Source: Lacisediminihabitans sp040549525
GTDB lineage: Bacteria > Actinomycetota > Actinomycetes > Actinomycetales > Microbacteriaceae
NCBI RefSeq assembly: GCF_040549525.1
Contig: NZ_JBEPTM010000006.1
Coordinates: forward strand, 62,001 to 126,000
Direction: 5' to 3'
Length of the DNA: 64,000 bases
Positions within the stretch are counted from its first letter, which is position 1; every line of letters begins with the position of its first letter. The notes beneath the pieces were generated by a model. That model saw only the letters and a program-made list of their open reading frames with translations, was not told the origin of the DNA and ran no database searches. Positions 8,498 through 16,571 of the stretch are shown piece by piece. Both the position numbers and the translations under genes were made by a program.

Positions 8498-9046
8498 ATG
8501 GCGACAACGGGGGAATTGGATTGCGTGACGCTTCGGCCTTTGCGGGCCGATGATGAAGCCGCTGCGTTGGCCGCTCACGCAGAACTGAATGATGAAGACG
8601 TCGATTTCCTTGTGCACCTGGATGGGGCCGCGTTTGCCGACTACCTCGAAACACTGGTGCGGATGCGATTAGGGCAGCAACTGTCGCCAACGCAGGTTCC
8701 GGAAACGTTTCTGGCGGCGTTCGTGGGCAACGACCTCGTCGGTCGGGTGTCGATCCGGCATGCACTTTCGGAACAACTCTTGCGAGTCGGAGGTCACATC
8801 GGATATGCCGTGCGCCCCCAGTTCCGACGGCGTGGTTTCGCTACGGCGATTCTTCGTCAGTCGTTGGTGGTGGCGGGCGAGATCGGGATTGAGCGGGCGC
8901 TTCTGACCTGCGACGAGTCCAACCTCGCATCGATTGCAACGATCGAGCGATGTGGAGGTGTGCGTGACCGCTCGGAGGAATCGTTGATGCAGCGCAAGTT
9001 GCGTTATTGGATCTTCACTGATTCCCTGGGGGCTGGCGCGCCGTAG
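8498..9046 (+). CDS. GNAT family N-acetyltransferase
   Basis: An acetyl-CoA-dependent acetyltransferase of 182 residues. The acetyl-CoA pyrophosphate loop appears as VRPQFRRRGFATAIL (about residues 108-122), preceded by the beta strand HIGYAV and followed by a NLASIATIERCGG helix, as in RimJ/RimL-like acetyltransferases. The substrate is not predictable. It is the second gene of the island, behind its own leaderless promoter. A rare TTA leucine codon lies at 8669-8671. The downstream non-coding segment begins two bases after the stop. Confidence 0.85.
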   Translation: MATTGELDCVTLRPLRADDEAAALAAHAELNDEDVDFLVHLDGAAFADYLETLVRMRLGQQLSPTQVPETFLAAFVGNDLVGRVSIRHALSEQLLRVGGHIGYAVRPQFRRRGFATAILRQSLVVAGEIGIERALLTCDESNLASIATIERCGGVRDRSEESLMQRKLRYWIFTDSLGAGAP

Positions 9047-9047
9047 A

Positions 9048-9185
9048 GGCCGGTCCCACCTTCTCTGCAATGCGGCAGAGCCCACGGCGACTCTGAAGCG
9101 GTTCGGCTTCATGGCGGGTCAGTGGTGGATTTCTTCGAGCTACCTGCGTAGGGAGCGACTTGCGACTCGATGGACCGGCCTTTTT
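9048..9185 (+). other. Candidate structured RNA or elaborate terminator
   Basis: GGCCGGTCC (9048-9056) is perfectly complementary to GGACCGGCC (9172-9180), which is followed by five T residues (9181-9185). Three hairpins lie inside the closing helix: CTCTGC/GCAGAG (9063-9080), TGAAGC/GCTTCA (9094-9111), and TCGAG/CTCGA (9135-9170) containing CTAC/GTAG (9140-9151). The result is a multi-branched fold ending in a U-tract. It may be the 3' UTR of the acetyltransferase mRNA or a separate small RNA. I recognise no known RNA family. Confidence 0.4.
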
Positions 9186-9266
9186 CGAGACAGAGCTCTT
9201 CGCCAGACAGCAGTGTGTTCAGCCCGAAAGAGGCGCCGGGGGCTATCTCGAAATCGGCGATGAAAG

Positions 9267-9272
9267 TAACAT
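9267..9272 (+). promoter_or_regulatory. Leaderless-type -10 box (TAACAT) for the small membrane protein
   Basis: TAACAT ends 6 bases before ATG 9279; no Shine-Dalgarno sequence. Confidence 0.55.
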
Positions 9273-9278
9273 TGCCTC

Positions 9279-9704
9279 ATGGATGCCGTGAGCAATGCCG
9301 AAGATTCGAGCGGGACGGGACGATTCGCGCTGCAGATCTTGCAATACCTCGCTCCGGCAGTAGTCACCGCCGCCGCGATGATCGCGTTTGCCGTTCTCCC
9401 GCGCCAGTTTGGTGGCCTCCCTTTCACAGCTGCGTTAGTTCTGTTCATGATCTTCAACATCGTGAGGCGTCGGATGGGACTGCTCCCACGATCTCCCGTG
9501 CGACCGCGAGGTTGGGGCGTCGTTTACGTAGTCGCGCTTTTCGTCGTCATGGCAACTTCGCTCACTCTGGAGTGGGTTGTCGTGCGTCAAGGAGATGCTC
9601 CGTGGCTGCCCTGGATCTTGGCCGGCGTTGTGCTTGTGTCCATCGCCAGCGGAGCTTGGATCATAGAAGGCCGCACCCCCGTCCCAACCGTTTCAGCGGC
9701 TTAG
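9279..9704 (+). CDS. Hypothetical four-helix membrane protein
   Basis: I do not recognise a family. The 141-residue product has four hydrophobic segments, roughly residues 18-42, 48-62, 80-100 and 108-128. A basic loop (RRRMGLLPRSPVRPRG) separates the two pairs, placing that loop in the cytoplasm by the positive-inside rule. It is the last gene of the tRNA-integrated island, has its own leaderless promoter and carries a rare TTA codon at 9435-9437. Small membrane proteins in islands are sometimes immunity or effector proteins, but nothing here shows that. Confidence 0.7.
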   Translation: MDAVSNAEDSSGTGRFALQILQYLAPAVVTAAAMIAFAVLPRQFGGLPFTAALVLFMIFNIVRRRMGLLPRSPVRPRGWGVVYVVALFVVMATSLTLEWVVVRQGDAPWLPWILAGVVLVSIASGAWIIEGRTPVPTVSAA

Positions 9705-9819
9705 CGTCCTTCCGCGCATCACCGTTGAACGTTCGGTTCGCGGGCGGCGGCGCGAGGGATGGAGACTTTCATCGGAGCGAAAACGACGCCATTCTCGGGT
9801 GATGACAGTGGTCAGGAAT

Positions 9820-9840
9820 CCCCGAATCTCCGGGGTTCTT
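9820..9840 (+). terminator. Stem-loop at the island's right end
   Basis: CCCCG (9820-9824) pairs with CGGGG (9831-9835), followed by TTCTT. A weak terminator candidate after the membrane-protein gene. Confidence 0.35.
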
Positions 9841-9876
9841 GCCCGTAGTCTGCGGCACGCGTAGGCCTGAATGTGA

Positions 9877-9899
9877 GTTCTAATCCCTGTGGGGGCACC
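9877..9899 (+). repeat. attR-like direct repeat (partial tRNA 3' end)
   Basis: Repeats 7119-7141 with one difference (T for G at 9881). Only the tRNA 3' portion is present, with no tRNA body upstream, as expected for the distal end of an integrated element. Confidence 0.75.
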
Positions 9900-9932
9900 C
9901 GGCCTGCTCGTCGACCGCGCGCCGGGGGAGTC

Positions 9933-10334
9933 TCACTTCGCGCGCAGAAGCTCCAGAAACTCATCGGCCATCGCCAGCTGCTGCTCGAGCTTCGCCCGCC
10001 GGTCGACGGCCTGGGCGATGAAGCTGTCGAGTTTCGCGCGCTCCCCGGGCTCGTCAGACTGCCCGGGATCGTCAGATCTGGCGGGGTCGCTGCCGAACGA
10101 ATCGATTATCCGCAAAAGCTCGGTCATCTCCTCGAGGCTGAATCCGAGCGGCTTCATGCGGCGGATCAGCATCAGGCGGCTGAAGTCGTCGTGCGTGTAG
10201 AGCCGGAATCCCCCCACGGTACGGCCGGTGGGTTCGAGGAGTCCCACTTCGTCGTAGTGCCGGATCGTGCGGAGGGATAGGCCGGTTCGTTCCGCGAGTT
10301 CGCCGATGTGCATCGTCGCGTCAGCTCGTTCCAT
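9933..10334 (-). CDS. MerR family transcriptional regulator
   Basis: A dimeric repressor/activator of 133 residues. The N-terminal winged helix is clear (MHIGELAERTGLSLRTIRHY then DEVGLLEPTGRT and GGFRLYTHDDF), followed by a dimerisation coiled coil (AVDRRAKLEQQLAMADEFLE). It has none of the cysteine pairs typical of mercury, copper or redox sensors, so the effector is unknown. ATG 10334 has a strong AAGGAGG site. The gene diverges from the SulP transporter, and a 16-bp inverted repeat sits in its promoter region, so both may be its targets. Confidence 0.9.
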   Translation of the reverse strand: MERADATMHIGELAERTGLSLRTIRHYDEVGLLEPTGRTVGGFRLYTHDDFSRLMLIRRMKPLGFSLEEMTELLRIIDSFGSDPARSDDPGQSDEPGERAKLDSFIAQAVDRRAKLEQQLAMADEFLELLRAK

Positions 10335-10354
10335 GTCGTGCCTCCTTACAGATA

Positions 10355-10370
10355 ACCCTTACGTTAGGGT
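10355..10370. promoter_or_regulatory. Probable MerR operator
   Basis: Inverted repeat ACCCT-N6-AGGGT just upstream of the merR start and within the divergent intergenic region. This arm and spacer layout is typical of MerR-family operators. Confidence 0.5.
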
Positions 10371-10421
10371 AGTGTTGCAGCGCTGCCCGATATTTTCCTG
10401 ATCGCCAGCTCGAACTCACCC

Positions 10422-10441
10422 CACAGTCGAACACGACTGTG
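10422..10441. other. Perfect hairpin upstream of the SulP gene
   Basis: CACAGTCG (10422-10429) and CGACTGTG (10434-10441) form a perfect 8-bp stem with a 4-base loop, about 75 bases before the SulP start. It could be a second operator or an mRNA leader hairpin. Confidence 0.35.
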
Positions 10442-10517
10442 CTGGGACTGCGCACCGATGCGCTCACCACTCTTACTCACCGGCTCTCACGAGAGAGCCC
10501 CCTGTCCGGAGGCCACC

Positions 10518-12044
10518 ATGCCAATCACCAGAAAATCGACACGTCCCACAATTCCGCGATATCGGGCGGAGCCGACGGTATTGACCGCGCTTCGGTCGCC
10601 TCGCATCCTCACCCGTGAGGTGCTGGCAGGCCTCGTTGTCGCCATGGCACTGATCCCGGAGGCCATCTCGTTCTCGGTCATCGCCGGGGTGGACCCGCGG
10701 GTCGGGCTGTTCTCCTCTTTCGTGATGGCGGTATCCATCGCTTTCTTGGGAGGACGCCCCGCGATGATCACGGCCGCGACGGGCGCGATCGCGCTCGTTG
10801 TCGCGCCTCTCGTGCGGGAACACGGTCTCGACTACCTCATCGTGGCCGTGATTCTGGCGGGCCTGTTCCAGATCGTTCTCGGACTGCTCGGCGTCGCCAA
10901 GCTGATGCGATTCATCCCCCGGAGCGTCATGGTCGGCTTCGTCAACGCGCTGGCGATCCTGATCTTCTCGGCCCAACTGCCGAACCTGATCGGGGTGCCC
11001 TGGCTGGTGTATCCGCTGGTCGCGGCCGGTATCGCCATCATGGTTGTGATGCCGCGATTCACCAGGGTCGTGCCGGCGCCCCTCGTGGCCATCATCCTGA
11101 TCACTCTCGCCGTAGTGGTCACCGCCATCAGAGTCCCGACGGTCGGAGACGAGGGAGCACTGCCGAGGAGCCTCCCGCAGCTGTTCATCGTGCACGTTCC
11201 GATCGCGTGGGAGACCCTCGCGATCATCGCCCCCTTCTCGCTCGCCATGGCTCTGGTCGGCCTGATGGAGTCCCTCATGACGGCCAAGCTCGTCGATGAC
11301 ATCACCGACACCCGATCCAACAAGACCCGCGAGACCCTGGGCCAGGGAGCGGCGAACATCCTGTCCGGACTCTTCGGTGGAATGGGCGGCTGCGCGATGA
11401 TCGGCCAGACCATGATCAACGTGAAGGCCTCCGGCGCCCGAACCCGCATCTCCACCTTCCTCGCCGGAGTATTCCTGCTGATCCTCGTCGTCGGCCTCGG
11501 CGACGTCGTCGCGACCATACCGATGGCGGCTCTGGTGGCCGTGATGATCATGGTGTCCGTCGGCACGTTCGACTGGCACAGTGTGCGCTGGTCCACGCTG
11601 AAGCGGATGCCGAAAAGCGAGACGATGGTGATGGTCGCGACCGTCATCGTCGTGGTGCTCACCAACAATCTCGCGATCGGCGTGGTGGTCGGAGTGGTCG
11701 TCGCGATGGTCGCCTTCGCCCGTCGGGTCGCCCATCTCGTCACCGTCGAACGGACCCTCACGACAGAAGACGGCGTCGCCATCGCACACTACGCCGTGAT
11801 CGGAGAGCTCTTCTTCGCCTCGAGTAACGACCTCACCACCCAGTTCGACTACGCGGACGATCCCGCGCGAGTGGTGATCGACATGTCCGAATCACACGTC
11901 TGGGACGCCTCCACCGTCGCGGCTCTCGACGGGATCACCGACAAGTACGAACGGCACGGCAAGACCGTGAGCATCACGGGGATGAACCTCGCCAGCACGG
12001 CGATGCACACGCGCCTTGCAGGCAACCTCGGCGGAGATCACTGA
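10518..12044 (+). CDS. SulP family anion transporter with C-terminal STAS domain
   Basis: An integral membrane transporter of the SLC26/SulP family (sulfate, bicarbonate or another anion). The 508-residue protein begins with the family signature around LVVAMALIPEAISFSVIAGVDPRVGLFSSF (split over residues 38-68) and has about 12 hydrophobic helices. A cytoplasmic STAS domain follows from about residue 425 (VVIDMSESHVWDASTVAALD). ATG 10518 is chosen because GGAGG lies 5 bases upstream; an in-frame ATG at 10458 has none. It diverges from a MerR regulator. The transported ion cannot be read from sequence. Confidence 0.92.
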   Translation: MPITRKSTRPTIPRYRAEPTVLTALRSPRILTREVLAGLVVAMALIPEAISFSVIAGVDPRVGLFSSFVMAVSIAFLGGRPAMITAATGAIALVVAPLVREHGLDYLIVAVILAGLFQIVLGLLGVAKLMRFIPRSVMVGFVNALAILIFSAQLPNLIGVPWLVYPLVAAGIAIMVVMPRFTRVVPAPLVAIILITLAVVVTAIRVPTVGDEGALPRSLPQLFIVHVPIAWETLAIIAPFSLAMALVGLMESLMTAKLVDDITDTRSNKTRETLGQGAANILSGLFGGMGGCAMIGQTMINVKASGARTRISTFLAGVFLLILVVGLGDVVATIPMAALVAVMIMVSVGTFDWHSVRWSTLKRMPKSETMVMVATVIVVVLTNNLAIGVVVGVVVAMVAFARRVAHLVTVERTLTTEDGVAIAHYAVIGELFFASSNDLTTQFDYADDPARVVIDMSESHVWDASTVAALDGITDKYERHGKTVSITGMNLASTAMHTRLAGNLGGDH

Positions 12045-12148
12045 CCACGGCCGATGGGGGCCGACTGAACCCAAGAGTTCACCTGGCCCTTGGCTGACAG
12101 ACACCCACAAGCAGATCGCTGACCACAGGCGGATGACACCGTCGAAGC

Positions 12149-13282
12149 ATGAGGATCGCGATCGTCGCCTAGACCTACCTTCCCCTCGTCAACGGAGTCA
12201 CGCACTCGCTGCAGCGTGTTCTCGAGCATCTCGTCCGTCGGGGCGACGAGGTGTTGGTGATAGCCCCTTCGGCAGTCGACGCGAACGACGTCGATCGCGG
12301 AGACGGCGTGCGGGTCGTGCGGCTGCCATCCGTTTCGGTCGCCGGATATTCCGATGTGCGCCTCGCCGTCGGTGGCGTCTCGAAGGTTCGCCGCATCCTC
12401 GCGAACTTCGCCCCCGACGTCGTCCACCTCGCCTCGCCGTTCGAACTCGGGCGACGAGCCATGCGGGCGGCCGATCAACTGGGCATACCGACGGTCGCCG
12501 TCTATCAGACCGACGTGCCGGGATATCTCGGCAAGTACGGTCTCCCCTTTCTCGAAGCATGGGCCTGGCAGCGGGTGATCTCGATCCACCAGTTGGCGAC
12601 GCGCACTCTCGCCCCCTCCCTCTCCGCGGCACGGCAATTGGAATTGCACGGCATTCCGAGGGTGGAGCTGTGGGGTCGCGGAGTCGACACGACACGGTTC
12701 CACCCCGGCAAGCGCAGCGCCGCGTTCCGCGCGAAGGCGGCGCCGAACGGTGAGACCCTCATCGGCTTCGTTGGACGACTCGCGGTCGAGAAGCAGGTGG
12801 AAGATCTCGCCGCACTCGCCGGTATCGAGGGCACCCGACTGGTCATCGTCGGTGACGGCCCAGAGAGGGAAACGCTCGAGGCACTGCTGCCGACGGCCTT
12901 TTTCACCGGATTCCTGGGCGGCGAGGAGCTGGCGACCGCACTGGCGAGCGTCGACCTGTTCGTGCATCCAGGAGAATTCGAGACCTTCTGCCAGACCATC
13001 CAGGAGGCGATGGCATCCGGAGTGCCGGTAGTGGCGACGGGTCGCGGCGGCCCGGTCGACCTGGTGGATTCTTCGCGCACCGGCTGGTTGTACACGCCCG
13101 GCGACCTTGGCCAACTGCGCCGCCGGGTCGTGGACCTCGTCGGCGACGGCGCCAAGCGCGCGGCCTTCGGCGAGGCGGCTTTCGAGAGCGTGCAGGGCCG
13201 CACCTGGCCCGTGGTCTGTGAACTGCTGATCCATCACTTCGAACTCGCGATCGCGCAGCACGCGCTCCTTCTGCGACGGTGA
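12149..13282 (+). pseudogene. Glycosyltransferase family 4 gene with in-frame amber codon 8
   Basis: Read from ATG 12149, the product opens MRIAIVA, then TAG at 12170-12172, then TYLPLVNGVTHSLQRV and a complete GT4 glycosyltransferase to 13282. Relatives normally have Glu at that place (AET), so one G-to-T change of GAG explains the stop. The rest is intact: donor-binding GFVGRLAVEKQ, VGDGPERE and the E-x7-E-like HPGEFETFCQTIQEAMASG. It most resembles GDP-mannose-dependent mannosyltransferases of actinobacterial lipid glycosylation. A restart at GTG 12251 would lose 34 residues, including the NGVTHS acceptor/donor loop. It heads an operon with the SGNH hydrolase and DedA genes. Confidence 0.75.
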
Positions 13283-14136
13283 CCAGAACGCCCGCTACAC
13301 CGCGAGTGGGGGAGGATGTCACCTCGGCGCGTCTCTTCGTCGCGCTGGGGGACTCGTTCACCGAGGGTGTCGGGGATCCGGATGCGCGACTGCCGAACGG
13401 CGTGCGCGGCTGGGCCGACCGTGTCGCCGAGAAACTGGCGAAAGCAGAACCCGGCTGGCGGTACGCGAACCTGGCGGTGCGAAGCAAGAGAATCCGCGAA
13501 GTCGTCACCGATCAGCTCGACGCAGCCCTGCGGCTGCATCCGACCCTCATCACCCTCTACGCTGGCGGGAACGACGTGCTCGACCCGGGCACGGAGATCC
13601 GATCCATCCTCGAGGACTACGAGAGGCTCGTGAAGGCGCTGTCCGAGACCGGAGCGACCCTGCTGTTGTTCACGGGATACGACGTCCCGCTGTATCCGGT
13701 CGTCTGGTTGTTCCGCCGTCGCAATCATGCCTACAACGAGGGCGTGCGCCGGATCGCGCAGAAATACGGGGCGACTCTCGTGGATTACTGGACCTTCGAC
13801 GGCTACCAAGACCGGCGGATGTGGTCTGCCGACCGCCTGCACCTCTCGAAGTTCGGACACAAGCTCCTCGCCGCCCGGGTGCTCGACGTACTCGCCGTTC
13901 GGCACTCGATCACGCCGAAGCAGTTCGATGCGCTCGAATCACGATCGACCTCCCGCTGGCTGGCCGACCAGGGCCAGTGGGTGCACGACTGGGTTGTGCC
14001 GCTGCTCCATCGCAAAATCCGGCGGGTCACCCTCGGCGACTGGACGGAGCCGCGCTGGCCGCATCCCGTGGAGGTGCCGCCGAAGGGGGGACTTCGCCGG
14101 TTGATGAGAGAGCGGGCGGAGGGCACCCGTGAGTGA
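13279..14136 (+). CDS. SGNH/GDSL family hydrolase
   Basis: An esterase/lipase-fold hydrolase of 285 residues. The SGNH blocks are present: block I FVALGDSFTEGVGDP (nucleophile Ser in GDSFTEG), block III YAGGNDVL, and block V DRLHLSKFGH with the catalytic Asp-x-x-His. No signal peptide is evident, so it is probably cytoplasmic. The GTG start overlaps the glycosyltransferase stop by four bases (GTGA) and its stop overlaps the DedA gene by eight. The tight coupling suggests joint work on a lipid or glycan. The substrate is unknown. Confidence 0.9.
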   Translation: MTRTPATPRVGEDVTSARLFVALGDSFTEGVGDPDARLPNGVRGWADRVAEKLAKAEPGWRYANLAVRSKRIREVVTDQLDAALRLHPTLITLYAGGNDVLDPGTEIRSILEDYERLVKALSETGATLLLFTGYDVPLYPVVWLFRRRNHAYNEGVRRIAQKYGATLVDYWTFDGYQDRRMWSADRLHLSKFGHKLLAARVLDVLAVRHSITPKQFDALESRSTSRWLADQGQWVHDWVVPLLHRKIRRVTLGDWTEPRWPHPVEVPPKGGLRRLMRERAEGTRE

Positions 14137-14740
14137 CCTCACCGATGTGGTCTTCGCCGTAGCCCGGTCGCCCTGGGCGCTCGTGGCCCTCGTCGCGCTG
14201 CTCGTCATCGACGGTTTCTTTCCGTTGGTGCCGGGGGAGACGATGGTGGTCACCCTCGCGGCTCTCGGAGCCTCCGGGCACGGACCAGACCCGCTCGTGG
14301 TGTTGCTGGTGGCGACCGCGGCGACCATGGTGGGAGATGGGATCGCCTTCCTGATCGGCCGCTCCATCCACCCGAGGAGGTGGGTCTGGATGCGGGGGGC
14401 GAGAGCGCAGCGGGGCCTCGAGTGGGCATCCGCCCGCATCGAGCACAGTCCCGGAGTGATCCTCGTCGGGGCGAAATTCCTGCCCTTCGTGCGCGTCGCG
14501 GTCACCATGACCGCTGGCGCGACCGGCCTGCCGGTGCGGCGATATCTCGTCTTCTCACTGCTCTCCGCAACGATCTACACGGCCTACCATGTAGGCGTCG
14601 CGGTGACCGCGGGCGAGCTCTTCCTCTCCAGCCCCTTCCTCGGTCTTGCGGCTTCGATCAGCTTCGGTGTGGTGTCCGCTGCGGCGATCGGTGGCATCCG
14701 CCGGCTGGTCACGCTGAGGAGGGAGCGAGCCGCGCGGTGA
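14129..14740 (+). CDS. DedA family membrane protein
   Basis: A polytopic inner-membrane protein of 203 residues in the DedA/VTT family, members of which flip phospholipids or undecaprenyl phosphate. Hallmarks are the reentrant motif FFPLVPGETMVV near residue 31, the GDGIAFLIGR segment and the conserved FLPFVRVAVTMTAGATGLP helix. The GTG start overlaps the hydrolase stop by eight bases. Placement after a glycosyltransferase and a hydrolase fits envelope lipid metabolism, but that is inference. Confidence 0.88.
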   Translation: MSDLTDVVFAVARSPWALVALVALLVIDGFFPLVPGETMVVTLAALGASGHGPDPLVVLLVATAATMVGDGIAFLIGRSIHPRRWVWMRGARAQRGLEWASARIEHSPGVILVGAKFLPFVRVAVTMTAGATGLPVRRYLVFSLLSATIYTAYHVGVAVTAGELFLSSPFLGLAASISFGVVSAAAIGGIRRLVTLRRERAAR

Positions 14741-14749
14741 CCAGTGTCC

Positions 14750-14755
14750 TAGGCT
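14750..14755 (+). promoter_or_regulatory. -10 box (TAGGCT) for aspS
   Basis: TAGGCT lies 40 bases before ATG 14796, giving an mRNA leader of roughly 34 bases with a short AGGGA ribosome-binding site, unlike the leaderless starts elsewhere. Confidence 0.45.
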
Positions 14756-14795
14756 GGTAGTCGGTCTCGCGACCACCGACAGCCCAGGGATACCC

Positions 14796-16568
14796 ATGTA
14801 CAGAACCACCTACGCCTCCGCCCTCCAGCGATCGGATGCCGGCAACGAAGTCACACTCTCCGGCTGGGTGGCGCGAATCCGCAACCACGGTGGCGTGGCA
14901 TTCATCGATCTCCGGGATTCCTCTGGCATCGCCCAGGTGACCTTCCGTGACGCTCAGGTCGCCACGGCGGACAGCCTGCGGGTCGAATCCTGCGTGAAGA
15001 TCACCGGCATCGTGCGCGAGCGCCCCGAGGGCAACGTGAACTCGGCGATCGCCTCCGGTGAGGTCGAGGTCGAGGCGACCAGCCTCACCGTGCTCGCGGC
15101 GAGCGACGTGCTTCCCTTCCAGCTGGATGACGAACCGGGCGAGGAGACCCGGCTGGCCTACCGCTACCTCGACCTGCGTCGGGAGTCCGCCGCCTACCCG
15201 CTCAAGCTGCGGTCGAAGGTCTCGGCAGCGGTGCGTAACGTGCTCGTCGACCGTGACTTCATCGAAGTGGAAACCCCCACCCTCACGCACTCCACGCCAG
15301 AGGGCGCCCGCGACTTCCTGGTGCCCGCCCGCCTCAAGCCGGGCTCGTTCTATGCGCTTCCGCAGAGTCCGCAACTGTTCAAGCAGCTGCTCATGGTCGG
15401 CGGCTTCGAGCGGTACTTCCAGATCGCCCGCTGCTACCGCGATGAGGACTTCCGCGCCGATCGCCAGCCGGAATTCACCCAGCTGGACGTGGAGATGAGC
15501 TTCGTGGAGCAGGACGACGTTATCGCGCTTGCCGAGGAAGTGCTCTCGGCGATGTGGGGCACCATCGGCGTCACACTGACCACCCCGATCGCCCGGATGA
15601 CCTACGCCGAGGCGATGCGCCGCTACGGATCCGACAAGCCGGACCTGCGGTTCGAGCTCGAGCTCGTCGAGTGCACCGACTACTTCGCCGACACCGAGTT
15701 CGGTGTATTCCGTGCGCCGTATGTGGGGGCCGTCGTCATGCCCGGTGGCGCCGACCAGCCCCGCCGCACCCTCGATGCCTGGCAGGAATGGGCCAAGCAG
15801 CGCGGTGCAAAGGGGCTCGCCTATGTGCTGGTCGGCGAGGACGGCGAGCTGCGCGGTCCCGTCGGCAAGAACCTCTCCGAGGCGGAGCGCGAGGGCCTCG
15901 CGGCCCACACCGGCGCGAAGCCGGGAGACTGCATCTTCTTCGCCGCCGGCGCGGTGAAGGCCTCCCGCGGACTGCTCGGAGCCCTTCGCGGCGAGATCGC
16001 GGCGCGCCTCGAGCTGATCGATCCGACGGCCTGGGCCTTCACCTGGATCGTCGATGCTCCCCTCTTCGAACCGGCGGGCGATGCAGTCGCCAGTGGCGAC
16101 GTCGCTGTGGGCGCGGGCGCCTGGACCGCGGTGCACCACGCCTTCACCTCTCCGAAGGACGAGTACCTCGACAGCTTCGACACCGACCCGGAGTCCGCAC
16201 TGTCCTGGGCCTACGACATCGTCTGCAACGGCAACGAGATCGGCGGCGGAAGCATCCGCATCAACACTCGTGAACTGCAGGAGCGCGTATTCCAGGTGAT
16301 GGGCATCTCCCACGAGGAGGCGCAGGAGAAGTTCGGATTCCTGCTGCAGGCGTTCGCCTTCGGGGCACCCCCGCACGGCGGATTCGCCATGGGCTTCGAC
16401 CGCATCGTCTCGCTCCTCGCCGGCACGGACTCGATCCGCGACGTCATCGCCTTCCCCAAGTCAGGCGGCGGTAACGACCCGCTCACCGGCGCGCCGGCGC
16501 AGCTGGAGCCGGCGCAGCTGACCGAGCTGTACCGCACGCTGGGCGTGCGTGCGGTGCCCCGGGGCTGA
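14796..16568 (+). CDS. aspS: Aspartate--tRNA ligase
   Basis: A class IIb aminoacyl-tRNA synthetase of 590 residues. An N-terminal OB-fold anticodon domain (LSGWVARIRNHGGVAFIDLR) precedes motif 2 (FQIARCYRDEDFRADRQPEF, about 206-225). The bacterial GAD insertion domain lies in the middle, and motif 3 (GGFAMGFDRIVSLL) is near residue 525. Length and insertion are those of bacterial-type AspRS. Whether it also charges tRNA-Asn depends on the presence of gatCAB and asnS, which are not in this window. Confidence 0.96.
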   Translation: MYRTTYASALQRSDAGNEVTLSGWVARIRNHGGVAFIDLRDSSGIAQVTFRDAQVATADSLRVESCVKITGIVRERPEGNVNSAIASGEVEVEATSLTVLAASDVLPFQLDDEPGEETRLAYRYLDLRRESAAYPLKLRSKVSAAVRNVLVDRDFIEVETPTLTHSTPEGARDFLVPARLKPGSFYALPQSPQLFKQLLMVGGFERYFQIARCYRDEDFRADRQPEFTQLDVEMSFVEQDDVIALAEEVLSAMWGTIGVTLTTPIARMTYAEAMRRYGSDKPDLRFELELVECTDYFADTEFGVFRAPYVGAVVMPGGADQPRRTLDAWQEWAKQRGAKGLAYVLVGEDGELRGPVGKNLSEAEREGLAAHTGAKPGDCIFFAAGAVKASRGLLGALRGEIAARLELIDPTAWAFTWIVDAPLFEPAGDAVASGDVAVGAGAWTAVHHAFTSPKDEYLDSFDTDPESALSWAYDIVCNGNEIGGGSIRINTRELQERVFQVMGISHEEAQEKFGFLLQAFAFGAPPHGGFAMGFDRIVSLLAGTDSIRDVIAFPKSGGGNDPLTGAPAQLEPAQLTELYRTLGVRAVPRG

Positions 16569-16571
16569 GCC

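Larger units (their letters stand above)
7119..9899 (+). mobile_element. tRNA-integrated genomic island remnant (no integrase)
   Basis: A 23-bp sequence at the 3' end of the tRNA (7119-7141) recurs with one mismatch at 9877-9899, the usual trace of site-specific integration into a tRNA gene. The segment between holds a phosphotransferase, a GNAT acetyltransferase, a small membrane protein, a structured non-coding stretch and long intergenic gaps. Its codons end in A or T far more often than those of neighbouring genes. No integrase, excisionase or phage structural gene is visible, so the element is either decayed or depends on another element for mobility. Confidence 0.75.

Noticed and set aside
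10473..11789. A 438-codon open frame on the minus strand
   Set aside because: It is exactly antisense to the SulP transporter gene, is full of His/Asp/Arg as expected from the complement of GC-rich hydrophobic codons, and has no domain.
12149..13282. TAG as a recoded amino-acid codon (pyrrolysine-like)
   Set aside because: No PYLIS-like element or pyl genes, and many real genes here end in TAG; a point mutation is simpler.
14709..16376. A 555-codon open frame on the minus strand
   Set aside because: Antisense shadow of aspS, caused by high GC at third positions.
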